DNA of 64,000 nt, taken from the NCBI GenBank assembly GCA_036925085.1, contig JAUPFP010000007.1, forward strand, positions 4,291,058-4,355,057, written 5' to 3'. Source of the DNA: Brachycybe producta. Its lineage: Eukaryota; Arthropoda; Diplopoda; Playtdesmida; Andrognathidae. The notes beneath the pieces were generated by a model. The model did no database searches. It saw only the letters and a list, made by a program, of their open reading frames with translations, and had not been told where the DNA came from. Position 1 is the stretch's first letter. The number at the start of each line of letters is the position of its first letter. Positions 45,734-62,255 of this stretch are shown here, piece by piece. The translations under genes were made by a program, and so were the position numbers.

Positions 45734-47265
45734 TAACAAATAAAATTAATTAAAATAACTATAAATACAAAATGTAAAGAAAGTTTAAAAGTTCCGCTTA
45801 TAAAAGAAGAAGAAAAAAATTGTCTACAAAGCAAAGAAAATGCCAAGATATTTGTCGTTAAATTGTAGAAGACGGAAATAGATCCCTAGTGAACCCATTA
45901 AAATGTGTATCTTGAGGAAGAACAACAATTATTCAACGTTGTATGCTCCAATGGCTCGAAACTATGATGTTTAAATCCCAACATCATAAGAACGAGTCTT
46001 ATATGATGGTATTTGTTTACATGGTTTACTCAAAACAGCAGACAAAACCACTTGCAATCAACTTTAAATATTACACTGGATGTTTAAATCCTGCAAGCAT
46101 ACACACAACAAATGAGCAAAAAAAAAAACCTAAAACTTTCCAAATTAAAGTTGATAGTCACCAATTAAAAATTCAAGAACATTTTTAAGTAATTATATTT
46201 TTTAACTAAACTTTTTCATTGAGGTTAGGTTTCAATATGTAAAAACATTCTATGTTGTATAATGAAAACGAAAAATTCATTAAAATTCGTAATTCACTAA
46301 TTCAGAATAAAAAAAGTCTTTAAATTTAGGGCTATACGCAGCTGAAGCACAAAAAATGCTTCTTGTCTGTATTTTTTTTTGCTTGAATAGTCAAAACTAA
46401 AGCTAAGTTTTTGTTATCTTATAAGAACAAACTTTATTTTCTCAGAGAAAATAAAACTAAAAAAAGCAATAACAGACCTATGAGTGAGTAAACAAAACAA
46501 AAATGGATTGCTAAAAAAAAAGATTTATTTTTCTTCAATGTTTACTTAACAACGAATTCTAACATAAATGGGAGTTATTCAAAAAAAAGAACCCTCTAAG
46601 GTTTATTTTATGCAAAGGTTTCAAAAACATTTCAAAGCAATTTCATGTTGCACCTCATCATTTTTTTTTTGGAAAGAATGACATTGCAGTAATTTCCTAT
46701 CGAATTTTTTTTGCTTAACTTTACTTTCAAATATAGAAATAGAAAGGCCAATGAAATTCATGTGTATATAAGATTCACATATTGTATAGTTATTTATTAG
46801 AAAAAAAAGCCTAGAAATGTCCTTAAGTGCATCAAGACTCATTATGGAACTGCCTTAATGTACATGAAGACCTAGGTGCTTTTCAAGCAGGCCTTAGACC
46901 AAAATAAAATATTGAAAATTTGAAACCTAGCCCTTGTACTTTAACTTGAATCCTCTAAGTAAGGTTCCAATACTGAATACACCTCTGATCAAGGTTACTT
47001 AGTAAAACGAGATTTTCCCATGTTGGACGTATGCTCAGAGGGTTCAAAACATCAAATTGAAGTTCTTCTTGAACAATGAGGCTATGACATTCTGTATTTT
47101 ATTATGAATATCATACGGAATACGCGATATTCACACCAAGAGAAAAAAATGTTATTTATATAAACAAAAGCTCAGCATAAAAAAACTAAAGAGAATATAT
47201 AATACTGGAAAATATTTCAAATGATATACTGCTCTATCAAAAATAATGCAATTTTTGTTGAAATT

Positions 47266-47330
47266 TATATATCTATATTTTATATTATTATATATCTATA
47301 TATTTATATATATATCTATATATATATATA

Positions 47331-47399
<69 letters not shown>
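47266..47399. repeat. TA microsatellite
   Basis: Nearly pure TA dinucleotides with scattered CTA interruptions on the left. Confidence 0.95.
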
Positions 47400-47401
<2 letters not shown>

Positions 47402-47671
47402 GAGTATACTGCAGTTGTAGGTGGCTATTGAAGGATGGACTACTACAATAAAAATAAATTCATGCAAACCAAAAAAAGCTCATGTACAAAGTGTGCCCAA
47501 CTTTGAATACTAGGGCTTGGATTTTAATGCAATATCAAGCTAAATTAATGTTTCTCACTCTGTAGCCCAAGAACCAACTGTGAAGTAACAATCCCGTTTA
47601 GATCATACAACAATTATGGTTTCTAATCAAAGAATATTAGTTAGAAGCCAGAACTAGTTGACAGCTGATAG

Positions 47672-47715
47672 TAACCAGACATCTAACCAGACATCTAACC
47701 AGACATCTAACCAGG
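47672..47715. repeat. 12-bp tandem repeat, about 3.5 units
   Basis: The unit TAACCAGACATC is repeated head to tail without change until the last copy. Confidence 0.9.
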
Positions 47716-49011
47716 CATTTGATTGGAAAAAAAACATTATTACAGTTGCTCTAATGATGATGATAATAATGATGACTACTTTACAATTGGCACTTGGACC
47801 ACAAATTGAGAAACACTTGCTTAATATTGCATAAAAATTCGAGCACTATTAATTACATAAGTAAAAAAATGGACTAGTCTCCAATGATGAAGAAGACGAA
47901 GATGATGATAAAAACAGTTTTAATGTTTTAAAAAAATATGTATTTGACAATCTCAAAGTTTAATTTCTTGTATCTCATTCCATGTTTATCTGCATTGTTG
48001 TAAATACAGGCCAAATGCCAACAAGCACAACAGAAATGAAAGACAAAAACCATCTAGCATAATTTGCATTTAGATTTATATATTAACATAAATTCAAATA
48101 AGGTTAAAACATATCTGCAAGTTGAGGCTATGTCATACATTTTTCCTTTTCTTTTTGCTTTGACACATGGCAAACGAGGGAGGCGCGCATTCGAATAGAT
48201 AACAATTTTTAACTTTGGAGAAAGAAATTTGTATATATGAAACAAACTCCTATTTAAATCCTCATAGGACCTAATGAAATCTACACAAAATATTATAGGC
48301 CTACAACAAACACAAATTACAGTAGCTAGCACATTTAAGTTAATATTCAAATATGAAATTGAAGAGGAGATACCAATGTTACAATACCAATGCGCAGTAA
48401 TATATGTATACACAAAATGTCCTTCAGATAATAATTGTGATTAACAATTGCTAAAAGTATATTTTGTTTGTAACCACATAAAATTCAAATAGAACCGAAT
48501 ATGAAGACAGAATAAACAAAGAAGAATGAATGTTAGGCAAGACTTTTTAGAAAATGTTCTTTTGTATAAAACACCTATATAGGACACCTGAGAAACAGAA
48601 AACATACTGGATGAGCTCAGCATATAAATTTTAATTTGTCTACAACAACGAAATTCCATTAAAAAGACTGCGCACAATTCAAAAAAAGGTTATAACTTAA
48701 CATTACAATATCCTACACAGTTCTGCACACTGGAAATTTTATAACCTGAAAATATTTCTTCCTATAACCATGTTGGAGTTGAAATATTGAGAAGTCCAAT
48801 TCATTGCAAAATTTAAAAGAGAATTCTTATTCTATATGCATGAGAAAGGTGACAGCTGATTTTTCTTGTTGCTAAACATTTATAAATATAACATGAAGAT
48901 TTTAATGCTCAACTTTTATCCTTCTAACATGCTAATACATTTATAACACATAATATGTCCATAAAATCGATTGAATGATTTTTATTGTAATACTACTGTA
49001 TATATTTTCAG

Positions 49012-49132
49012 AACAAAAAGGTAGTAGTGTATCTCCACAAATAGCTCATGTTCTGTCTACAATCGAGAGTTGGCAAGGAGAGAAAATTCGACTTCCATGT
49101 GTTGCACAGGGACTTCCAGTTCCACATTACAG
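49012..49132 (+). CDS. Dscam: Dscam exon 5: first half of Ig3
   Basis: It encodes EQKGSSVSPQIAHVLSTIES, then WQGEKIRLPCVAQGLPVPHY with the first Cys of Ig3. It ends in phase 2 (Arg codon split AG/A), unlike the phase-1 boundaries elsewhere. Together with exon 6 it forms an Ig domain cut right before the core Trp, the same arrangement as the exon 6/exon 7 split of Drosophila Dscam1. Acceptor TATTTTCAG, donor GTAAAAAT. Here it appears as a single exon, not as an array. Confidence 0.88.
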
Positions 49133-52538
<3,406 letters not shown>

Positions 52539-52714
52539 ATGGGAAAAGCTAAGAGATGGACATGTCATAACAGTAAAACTTGGTGACAAATATCATGTGG
52601 TAGATGGTAGCCTGGTCATCCGCAATGCCCAAATAGAAGACAGTGGAACTTATGTTTGCATTGCCAACAATAGTGTTGGTGTCGAAAAGGCAGAAACAAT
52701 ACTCACTATCACAG
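52539..52714 (+). CDS. Dscam: Dscam exon 6: second half of Ig3
   Basis: It starts with the core Trp (RWEKLRDGHVI), continues with KYHVVDGSLVIRNAQIEDSG, and has the second Cys in TYVCIANNSVG, then AETILTIT. EDSGTYVC..NNSVG.E and the ET.LT.T ending are strongly Dscam-like. The acceptor follows a long T tract; the donor is GGTAAAA. It ends in phase 1. Confidence 0.95.
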
Positions 52715-53328
52715 GTAAAATTTATATGAACAGCTTGCATGACAACACATGATTTGTATTATCTGCCTCATATAAATTAATTAAAAATTTTGAAATATAA
52801 ATATACATCATGCAAGTATTGAATTGAAGAGAGAATGTACATTACAAAATAAAGCACATTTTCGATTTCCCCCATAGGATCTATTTTTAAAGGAGAAAAG
52901 CTACTATGAATTTACGACACAAATTCAAAACGTACTTAAGCTTCTTTTAAAGTTTAAACGCCTCTAGAGAGCATTACTTGTTCTATTTTTCAAGAGCAAA
53001 ATTAAGAAAAAACTAGAAAGTGTTTTAGAAACTAAAAGCGTAGCTCAATCACCTAAGATATTCTAAGTACTCAGATCTTTTCAAGTAAGTTTTTGATGTG
53101 ATTTTGAAAATGACAAAAGTTTTAGCAGACGATATTTTAAAATTTTTGTCTATAAAATTTCATTTGGAAAGATATCAACATAAAGTTACTATTAAATAAT
53201 TCAACTATCGTTCTAGTTTGTAACATACTTTCATAACGTTAACATACTGTACGTTGTCACAACAGAACATACAGCACACGGTGTATATAAAATAAATATA
53301 AAAATAAATAATGTTATCCACTTGAATC

Positions 53329-54023
53329 ATAATGGAACACCCTGCAACAGAAATATTCCACTACTTTCTTTGTATTTTTATTGTTTTATTGTTTTGTGTT
53401 GGAAATTGTACCAATACTGTCATATAACATAATGTATATCCCATGGTAAATGAGAACATATGGTTCTTTCGTATATATGTGACACCATCACACTGTTACG
53501 GAATATATCTATTCTCCATACTTGAAGGTACGATATTCTGTTGATGAAATATAGGTCTATACTACAAACTCATATTATCCCCCCCCCCAAAAAAAACATA
53601 CCCAATAGTGCCACATACAAAAGCATACGTTTTCATTTACCATAGAATATATACAACATTTTGCCAGTCTATACTTACTAGAATATATTGGTAAAAATTC
53701 CCAGCACAACAATAAAACAATAAAAACTAGAAAAGAGCAAGAGAGACAGAGAGAGAGAGAGAGAAGGGGGGGGGGGGAGAAAGAGAGCACTGTGAAGTAA
53801 AGCTGTAAATACACGGTCAATTTTGGCTTGTCAATCCTTTCATTTACATTTGACGTTTTGCATGGGCTGCTCCTTTTCCCCCTTCTTTAATTGCTCAACT
53901 TCCAATCATAGACAAAAGCTCTACATTTTGAACAAAATGTATCCATTACCTCGCCCCACAGATTGACAAGCCAAAATTGACAGTGTATTTACAGCTTAAT
54001 ATTTCTGTTGCAATGTTCCATTA
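53329..54023. repeat. Inverted repeat enclosing a second MITE
   Basis: ATAATGGAACA..CTGCAACAGAAATATT (53329-53357) is complementary to 53999-54023. Between the arms, near the right arm, lies a complete AGCTG-family MITE (53801-53996). Confidence 0.6.
53801..53996. mobile_element. Foldback MITE, AGCTG-end family, copy 3
   Basis: AGCTGTAAATACACGGTCAA at the left end is complementary, with one or two changes, to TTGACAGTGTATTTACAGCT at the right. Further in, TTTTGGCTTGTCAATC pairs with GATTGACAAGCCAAAA. TAA lies on both sides (53798-53800 and 53997-53999). It is the shortest and best-preserved copy. Confidence 0.75.
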
Positions 54024-57000
54024 TATGATCAATGTGAAATTATTGGCTACCATTATAAAGTATACCGAGACAGTTAATACTTTGTTCAAGGTACACTCTT
54101 GTTTTCCATTTCCATACAATAAATAATTTTTCAATCATATTGAAGGCATTACCTTAGAAGCTATTTTTATAATAAAAAACAAAGTAGTCTAAACAGTATT
54201 ACCGGTACCAGAAAAAAAAATTTAACAGATGATTGATCGAAGTAAGTATATTGGACACATGTTAAAAATGCATGAAATATACATCCACTCAAAACGTCTA
54301 CCGAAAAAAAAAGCTAAATCCATATTTTAGATTGTAGAAGAAGGTTACTTAGATATGCATGTAGGCCCCTACACTGTACATTGCATTGCTAGAGTAAAGT
54401 TTATTCGGGCATAAGTTTGATGTCTGCGTTTTTCCCGTTCTTTCTTTCTGGCAACAACGTTATTAAGCATGTTGTCAGTTATACACATGGGAAAAATAAC
54501 ACCAATAAAGTTGGAAAAGAAAGAAAAAAAAAACAACAAATATGCAACTATATAATAACCAGTATTAGTAAAGAAAAGGTTAGGCCACACTGGGCTACAT
54601 TAAACTCTCATTTTGCAACACAAAAGATATACACAGTCAACTCAACAAAGCACCATTCTAATTATACAAATTAAAAGCTACACAACATTAAATATACATA
54701 ATGAAACATTTTTAAAAAAAAAAAAAAAAAAAGATATATATTAGATATGTATGAATGAATGGCTCTTTTGCACACAAAATGCACAAAACTATGATATGGT
54801 AGCTCTATTATGGAAATTCCTAGCATAGATATGAAAATGCCAAACTAAAAAAATAACAAAAACAGTTTTAAATATGTAACATGCAAATGAGATAAGAAAA
54901 AGGGGCATTGCATATTAATTTTTTCGGCCACAAAACCTAATTTGAATCACGAAGAAAAATATTTTTTTTTTCATTACTACCACCCTCCTTAAGGTCCACA
55001 ATATTTTTATCCCTCGAGAACCATTCATTAGACCAATTAAGCTAATAGGTATGAATGAATAGACATAATAATAGTCGAGATTCAAAAAAAGATGTTTTGG
55101 AATAAACCCAAGTCTATACAAAATTTGACGTTAACATCAACTATCATCATTTGCAAAGTTATTATATAATTATAATTTCATGCTAATGTATGGTCCCCCC
55201 CCCCCGTATATTCTGCTTTCTGTTTCGAAATGAGGTCAAAACCAAAATTCAACGTGAAATGAATAGTAAATTACATGCCTAAAAAATCAGACTAGGGTTA
55301 ATATTTGAAAAGATTGAAACACGTACAGCATAACCAATTGCAATTTGTCAACCAAATTAATAATGCCATTAACTTAAATATTACTGATTATTTCAGATTT
55401 TTTTTTCATAATGATAAGTCATTTTTATAAAATTATAGATTAATAGCGCCCATGTTATTATTTTTTTTTAATTTATGCTTTCGAAAATTTCATAAATGCT
55501 CTGAATCCAAACAAAAAAATGTGAATAAAACATGCGAACAAGTTTTTGAATCTAGACTATAATAATCACAGCCAAAAATTCAGATAATAAATAATGAAAA
55601 AAAAAAAATTCTATGTGAACATAGTGTTGTCACCAAGACCATGAAAGTCAATTTCAAACTATTAAAAAAATATAGAACGGGAAGAGAAAGAGAGAGAGGG
55701 GAGAATAAACCATCACATATCCGTCGCATTCGAAAAATATGAACATTGATTTATCAAGCAATTTTCCCTTACACCTCATGTCTTTCCATTATTATATTTT
55801 CCCTCCATCTCCATAAAAAAAGCTTTGAAAATAGTCTTAAGACACTCATAATAATAAGTATAGCAGATTTTGACTCAGATATTAGTTGTTCTATCATAGT
55901 AGAAAATATTCTTCAAAGAATGTTGGAAGCTCAAAATTAAATTTAGATTGCGAAAATTAAAATACACATACGCATTAAAGTGTCTTGCTAAAAAAATAAT
56001 CAATATCCGGATAATTATCACAAAACTAATATTAACTTTCTTACTAATGTATTCTCATTGCTGTTTGTATTTTTTGGGAACTTACTTAATAGCCACTAGA
56101 TAGTAGATAACATTCTGGATTGACCACAAATGTCATCATAACTGTCATATTTTTAATTTACTATGGGACTAAATGCTACAATGCTATTATAACATTTTGC
56201 TTTGATTACTTTACCTATACAAAACCATTCTTCTAAAACTACATCACCATTTCATGAAATCTCATAAACGTTACATAGCATTTAACGTAAACAGTCAAAT
56301 TATCATTACCATCCATATAAAAAAAGTTAAAATTTTATGTATTTAGGAGAAATCGAATAACTTTTAATGCTAAAACTTGTAGAATATTATTTCACCTTAC
56401 CAATTTTAATATTACAAAAAGATCCAAATTCACAAAAAAGCATTAATTAAATTCAAAATTTACATTTTGTAATGATTTTTGGATGGCAAAAAAATCTCAA
56501 AACTTTTTATACAAAAAACATCAATGTTACCAATATATACAATTTTATGAATATTTGGCAGTTAAAAAATATCAGAAAAATAATAAAATATAATATAAAA
56601 CAAAATATTTTTAAAAAAAATCTCTTAATTTTCAATAGGATAATTTATAATTTCAAATCTTGCCATGTATATGCAGTGAATATAATAAATTTGTGATTGT
56701 ACAAACCTAAGTTGAATCAAAAAATTATAATTTTATGTCTTCAACTACAAGTGAATAAAAAAGCACCGATAAAACTATCAAGGGTACAGAATATGCTTTC
56801 GGTTTGTTGGCATGACTGAAAGATTCATGCAAATACTATTTATATAAAATGTACTCAAATATATTAAGTCATGTTATGTATGAGCTGAAGTTACATAAAT
56901 ATAAGCTAAATATATTTGTATCTGGCATACAACAACTCCCAGTGTATACTAGGAACTTCATATTAATTCTTTATTTGGTCATGCTCGATAGACATGCTAG

Positions 57001-57555
57001 GGCTACATGTCATCTAAGAAACGTCATTATTCCAAAAAGGAGAAAACGCTTACTCAACATTAACATTCAAAATCATTTGCATCTTTAATAATAATAGGAT
57101 CTACTTCCTTTATATTTCCTTCGTAGTTATATGTTAAAGCTAAAATGAAAAAAAAAAATCAGTTTCTGAGACATTGTGCAACATCACTTATACCACAAAA
57201 ATTAACTGCAGTTAGATAACTAAGGTTATAGTTAACTGCGGACAAGCTAGAAGTGGTAATTTTCTGTGTTTCTATTTTTAAGACACCTGTGATAAAATGA
57301 TTTTGTGTCACTTAATGTTAAACTGTTGTGCATTTTGTGACATTTTCATTCCGCATTCAGTCACAAATTGAGTGCTCTCACTATCCACCATTTTATTTGT
57401 AGGCTAACTTTGTTTGAACACAGGAAGTGATATATTTAACCATTCAATAATGTGGTTAACCACAATGTGCATGTCAGTGCAGTTGAGTTAACTCATATTT
57501 GCAGCATTAAAAAAATATTGAAATTGTTGTTGGGTTTACATCAATGGGGTTTTAT

Positions 57556-57650
57556 ATTTTCTGGTTTTGACAATGCATTTCCTATGCTGCACTTGGACTT
57601 TAGGCCTTTATGGCTGCTTGCAGAGTAATTTTTCAAATCAAAATCAAAAA
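57556..57650 (+). mobile_element. 3' tail of the LINE family
   Basis: TGACAATGCATTTCCTATGC, then GCCTTTATGGCTGCTTGCAG and TAATTTTTCAAATC, match the other tails. Nothing of the coding part is present. Confidence 0.65.
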
Positions 57651-57836
57651 ACTCCATTATTCAGACATTTAACCATGGTTCATTTAACTACATTTGTTTC
57701 CACTAGAAAATTAACTGTTGTTAACTTTAACTGCAGTTAATGTTTGTAGTATAGTTGGGTAGAAAACATGTACAATGTACTTAAGGCAATGTTTAAAATA
57801 CCGGTATCTAAAACAAGCCAATCTAGATACCTTCAT

Positions 57837-57986
57837 CGACACTACTTATTCCGTTATTAGTGTCAACGTATGCCCTCCTAAGCCGGTTCCGTATGCATAC
57901 CGTATGGATTAGATGCCGAGCCCGCGTAAGAGGGCATACTATCGGCACTTCTATCGGAATAAGTATCATAAGTAACGGTAGTGTCG
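57837..57986. mobile_element. 150-bp palindromic MITE-like element
   Basis: Three pairs of arms are nested in order: CGACACTAC/GTAGTGTCG, ACTTATTCCG/CGGAATAAGT and GTATGCCCTC/GAGGGCATAC. The interior is GC-richer than the intron. The family is not recognised. Confidence 0.6.
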
Positions 57987-58654
57987 TGTAATATGCCTCA
58001 TTAAGTAATATTACTTAAATCGACGTGTTGGTGTTGATGTAGGCCGGCTTCTTCACATTGTCTAAAACACAACTAAGTTTGAAGATTTTGAGCAGTTTTT
58101 TTCGGCAAATTGACTAGGAAGTCTGTAAAATAACTGATTTTCAACTTTAACAGTAATACTTTCAGAACAACGCTTGAGTACAAAAAAAATTAACCTAGAA
58201 TCTTATTTCTTTTCTAGAATTCGTTTTTTTTTTGGGGGGGGGGGCGGGGGGGGGGGGGGAAGTGAAAGTGGAAACTAACTAAAAAGGGGCACCATAGTTG
58301 AAATGAAATGATATAATAAACTCTGAGAAAGAGACAGAGAGAAGAAAAGAAAGATCACGTGCACTACATAATAATGGATACATACACCCTACATACTACA
58401 TTATGTGTACGTGCATAATACATATGTATATGCAATATTCAAAAATATAGTTTTTTTTACCCATATTCAAAAAGCAACTTTCCATTACTTATTCTTGCTA
58501 TACATGTATGTTGTATGTTATTTTTATTATTCCTAGTAGATGTAAACCCCAAAATAATCAAAAGCAGGACCGCATATTCTTGTTTTAAAAGCAATACCAG
58601 AAATGTCTATTGTGGCAGTAAATTATTAAATTTCTAAGTATCAGTACATTTTTT

Positions 58655-58978
58655 TTACTGTCAAAGTAAAAACAGCAGATATTCTACAAATTCACTGGCC
58701 AATTTGCAAAAAATACAAATTCAGTAGTAAATTTGCACAAATTATAATTAGTGGCAATATGTAGAAGACTGAAAACAACAAAGCTAATCTGCCAACATAA
58801 AGACTTTGCTAACATTATATAAAATAGATAGATTGGGTTGTTGTTTTAAATATTCTGCAAATTGCTTACAATGCTAAGAATTGTACAGATTTACAACAGA
58901 ATTGGTGGTTTTTCATACATTGTCTAGTAATTGTGTAAATTAATTGCTGTTTTCCACTTTGTCAGTAACATTTACAGC
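58655..58978. mobile_element. MITE of the GTCAAAGTGGAAAA family
   Basis: TTACTGTCAAAGTAAAAACA at the left end is complementary, with few changes, to TGTTTTCCACTTTGTCAGTAA at the right. The interior has ATTTGCACAAATT-like stretches shared with 36360-36720 and 61521-61952. Confidence 0.65.
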
Positions 58979-60109
58979 ATGAACTATTGTCAGTGTCTCA
59001 GAAATATAACTGCAGTTATTAAATATTTAATTTTGATACACTCTGTAGTCGAAATCACTTTAAAGTACTAGCTGCATTATCTTTTTGAAGTTTTCAAATA
59101 TTGCATACCATATGTCGGCTCAATCTATAAAATTCCTAATAAGACTTACATTAATTTTTATATTTTTTGTTTAAATTGGATGGATTTTTTTATTTATCTA
59201 AAACAGAAGTAGTTTTCCGAAATAAAACTCAATATTACCCAAATATATTCACTTATGTTTAGTGAAGAGATCTTTTATGTTGTTACCCACTCAACATCCA
59301 ATAAGTTTTTTTTCTTCTTATTCTTAATACTTTGAAGTACCCTCAATATGTTTCATGATGGGCAATAACTGTAATACATGTTAATATATGAATTGAGCAG
59401 TGAGTGAGTGGTCCTCAACTTGCAAAGGAAATCGACTTTGAGGGTTTCTTCTTTGGAGTTTTTTTTAACTTAGCTTAATGAAGCAATGAAGCAAAGATAA
59501 GCAAGTGTTTGCAACGTTTATAAAGCCATAAACAGGAAAGTAGAACATTGAATTGGATGTACTTGACAAAATTGTGGCACATACAATGGATACACACACA
59601 TACAGTACACACACAGACAATACTGACTTGCCATAAGAACATTTATGTTTTAGCCCATCTCAGGAAACAGCCACATTTAAGACCATCCACTTTACTTTAC
59701 TAGCCCATTTGACCTTATATGTTCTTTTTTTTATACCAAAGACACAAGATGCATGAAAAAAAGAAGACAACAAGAAAGCCGGAACTTGCTCATTGAACAG
59801 AGTTCTTATAAAAAAAGACATTTTTAAGATAAACGGATATTGGAATCTTGCAGCCACTTTTCTTACTTCCGACATACTTTAAGACCAATCTTTAGACACA
59901 AGTCCTCATGACAACAACAACAAAAAAACTGTAATGAAAGCTGCCAGTCACATTTATCCACAGTTAAAAAAACACTGTTAAAAATCAATAAACAAAGAAC
60001 AAAAAATTGTTCAACAATACTTCTCTTATTTTTAATTGTGATACAACATTTACTATTGCAATTAGTAAGTTTTGCGTTTTCTTTTTTTTTTTTTTTTTTT
60101 TTGGTATAG

Positions 60110-60379
60110 TGCCACTCTCGGTTTACATTCAACCAGAAAGACAAGAAGTGGACGAAGGCAAATCGGCCACTTTTGCATGCACCACATCTGGCCATCCAGT
60201 CACTTTTGTCTCTTGGATCAAAGATGGCAAATTTTTGGCAATGGATGACAGAGTTAAACTTCTGTCTCGCGAGATACTACGTATAGAATCGGTCAAAAGA
60301 AAAGACCGTGGAATGTATCAATGTATTGCTCGCAATGACCATTTCTCGGTACAAGCTTCAGCCGAACTCAAACTTGGAG
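60110..60379 (+). CDS. Dscam: Dscam exon 7: Ig4
   Basis: A complete Ig domain: PLSVYIQPERQEVDEGKSAT, first Cys FACTTSGHPV, core Trp VSWIKDGKF, then EILRIESVKRKDRGMYQC carrying the second Cys, IARNDHFSVQ, ending SAELKLG. The LRIESV.K.D.GMYQC.RND and ASAELKLGG pieces are almost a signature of Dscam Ig4. The acceptor is a 20-plus T run ending TATAG. The donor is GTATGT. Phase 1 at both ends. Confidence 0.96.
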
Positions 60380-61102
60380 GTATGTATAAAATCAATATTT
60401 TTTACCAATCATTGTTTTTACCTTTATTTATAACTAAGATAAAGGAAATTGCAAAAATTGGAACTTTTGCGAAATGCAACCCATGCATTATAGTTTATCA
60501 TTCCAAATAATAATGCAAAGAATAAATGTAAACATGCAAAATAAAATTTTGCAAAGCAACTTTTGTGACTTCATTGTAATTATCTTACCTTAAAAAACTA
60601 ATCTTAAGAAAAAAACGAAAATATTAATCTAAGTTTGGCTGTGGTTTTTGAAAAGCCAGTTTACAAACAAGTTTCATGAAACAAAAAAGTACAATTTTAA
60701 TAGAAATTATTAAAATTGAATAGAAAAATGCAGAAACTGATTGAAAAAATGCAACAAACTTAATTTTATGAAATGCAAAAGATTTATTAAAAATTACACA
60801 AAATTCATTCATTACTTGTATTTTATAATAAGCACAAAAATTATAAATTTATTTGATTAAGTTTCTTGTATTTTAAATATAATTTCTGCAATTTCAGCAT
60901 TCTATTGAAGAAATCTGTTTGTTACAAACAAACCTCCAAAAAAAAGAAGACAAATTTATGCCAAGAAAAAAAGAACTAAAGGAGAAAAAAAAAATCTGTG
61001 AAACTCCAAACAAATTGAAGCCAATAGACAAGTGTTTGTAGGTTTAGTTTGACCTAGACATAAACCCAGCTAACATTTGTTATATGGATTTTATTTAAAC
61101 AG
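60380..61102. other. Dscam intron 7
   Basis: 723 bases of AT-rich sequence with no other feature seen. Confidence 0.8.
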
Positions 61103-61381
61103 ACTCTGCTCCAGTTTTCGTAGAGAAATTCAACGAGCAAACAATACAGACTGGAAGCCCATTGTCACTGAAATGTGAGGCGTCGGGAAATCCTCCATTA
61201 GTTGCAAAATGGAGTTTAGATGACATGGACATACCATCAGCAAACTTTGTCAATGTTAAGGAAGACATTGTTAGCTATGTGAACGTGTCGAAAGCCACAC
61301 CGGAAGATAGTGGCGACTATCAATGTGTCATGAGTAACAAAGTGGGAACCATTAGGCATTCGGCCAGAATCAACGTTTACG
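61103..61381 (+). CDS. Dscam: Dscam exon 8: Ig5
   Basis: A complete Ig domain: APVFVEKFNEQTIQTGSPLS, first Cys LKCEASGNPP, core Trp AKWSLDDMDI, then VKEDIVSYVNVSKATPEDSG, second Cys DYQCVMSNKVG, ending HSARINVYG. The D.VSY.N......D.G.Y.C...KVG...HSA..NVYG pattern is typical of Dscam Ig5. Acceptor TTTAAACAG, donor GTAAGAAG. Phase 1 at both ends. Confidence 0.96.
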
Positions 61382-62144
61382 GTAAGAAGAAGAAGAAAAA
61401 AGAAGAGAAAAAAAAATACACCGTCATCACCACATGATATGAAAATAGGACTACCGGAAATTCCGGTATAAGATTATTTATATTGTAGATCTAACATTAT
61501 ATTATGATACTACAGCCAAAGTGGAAAATCAGTTATTCTGCATAATTACTAGATAAATGTGTAAATTAACAATCTACAAAGTTGAATGCATAATAATATT
61601 ATCAAGACTGGCATTTTGTATATTGCCTAAAATGCAATTCACTCGTGCAGCATATTTTGTAAAATGTCAAAACATTTGGCACTTATCTTTGAAATTCATT
61701 GTTTTTTTTTATGTTTCTAGTCATTTTTCTGCTAGTTTTGTAGTTTTACTGACGGATATCTAGTTTTGTACATTGTCAAGTAATTTTTCAATTTTAAACA
61801 CAAATTGCTGATTTTGTACATTGCCTAGTAACATTATAGTTTTACTTCAAAATGTTAGTTTTGCACATTGCCTAGGAGGTTTGCAGTTCTACTATCAAAA
61901 TGTTGGTTTTGTTCATTTATATCATATTTGTGTAAAATAACTGATTTTCCACATTTTTGGTAACAAAGTGTTGTTTTTGCAAATAATGTTAGCCTACTAG
62001 ATTTTTTAAAAAAATCCATGCATAAACTTTTTTTTGGCACAAAACTTTCTTGCAACGATTGCAACAAATTCATTTCAAACGAGTCTCTCCTCTCAACACA
62101 TTCAAATAATAGCTTTTTTTTTGTTCAAATTTTTATTTGTATAG
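61382..62144. other. Dscam intron 8, largely a MITE
   Basis: Most of the intron is the element at 61521-61952, with internal degenerate repeats of the form TTTTGCACATTGCCTAGTAA. Confidence 0.7.
61521..61952. mobile_element. MITE of the GTCAAAGTGGAAAA family with internal tandem repeats
   Basis: GTGGAAAATCAGTTATT (61521-61537) is exactly complementary to 61936-61952. Inside, units of about 60-70 bases with TAGTTTTGCACATTGCCTAG are repeated three to four times. The left end also matches 35985-36010. Confidence 0.7.
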
Positions 62145-62255
62145 GACCCCCTTTTGTAAGAATAATGCCCAACACTTCCGCAGTTGCAGGAAGAGATGCA
62201 ATTCTACGGTGCCGAGCTGCCGGATACCCGATTGATTCAATTCATTGGAAAAAAG
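62145..62255 (+). CDS. Dscam: Dscam exon 9: first half of Ig6
   Basis: It encodes GPPFVRIMPNTSAVAGRDAI, then LRCRAAGYPIDSIHWKK, with the first Cys and core Trp of Ig6. The GYPIDSI.W sequence is a near-invariant Dscam Ig6 motif. The acceptor follows a T-rich tract ending TATAG; the donor is GTGAAT. It ends in phase 1. The second half of Ig6 and the rest of the receptor (further Ig domains, fibronectin III repeats, membrane segment, cytoplasmic tail) lie beyond the window. Confidence 0.95.

Larger units (their letters stand above)
42943..49011. other. Dscam intron 4, about 6.1 kb
   Basis: In Drosophila Dscam1 this is where the Ig3 alternative-exon array lies. I see no additional Ig3-first-half exon in the + strand frames. 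The contents are AT-rich sequence, a LINE remnant (44880-45220), a MITE (45235-45733), a TA microsatellite and a 12-bp tandem repeat. Confidence 0.6.
52715..60109. other. Dscam intron 6, about 7.4 kb
   Basis: No exon was recognised. It holds nested foldback repeats (53329-54023), a palindromic MITE (57837-57986), a LINE tail (57556-57650), homopolymer G runs (about 53764-53777 and 58235-58259) and a MITE (58655-58978). Confidence 0.6.

Noticed and set aside
47221..47451. Open frames of Tyr-Ile repeats
   Set aside because: They are translations of a TA microsatellite; the same holds for 51452-51640.
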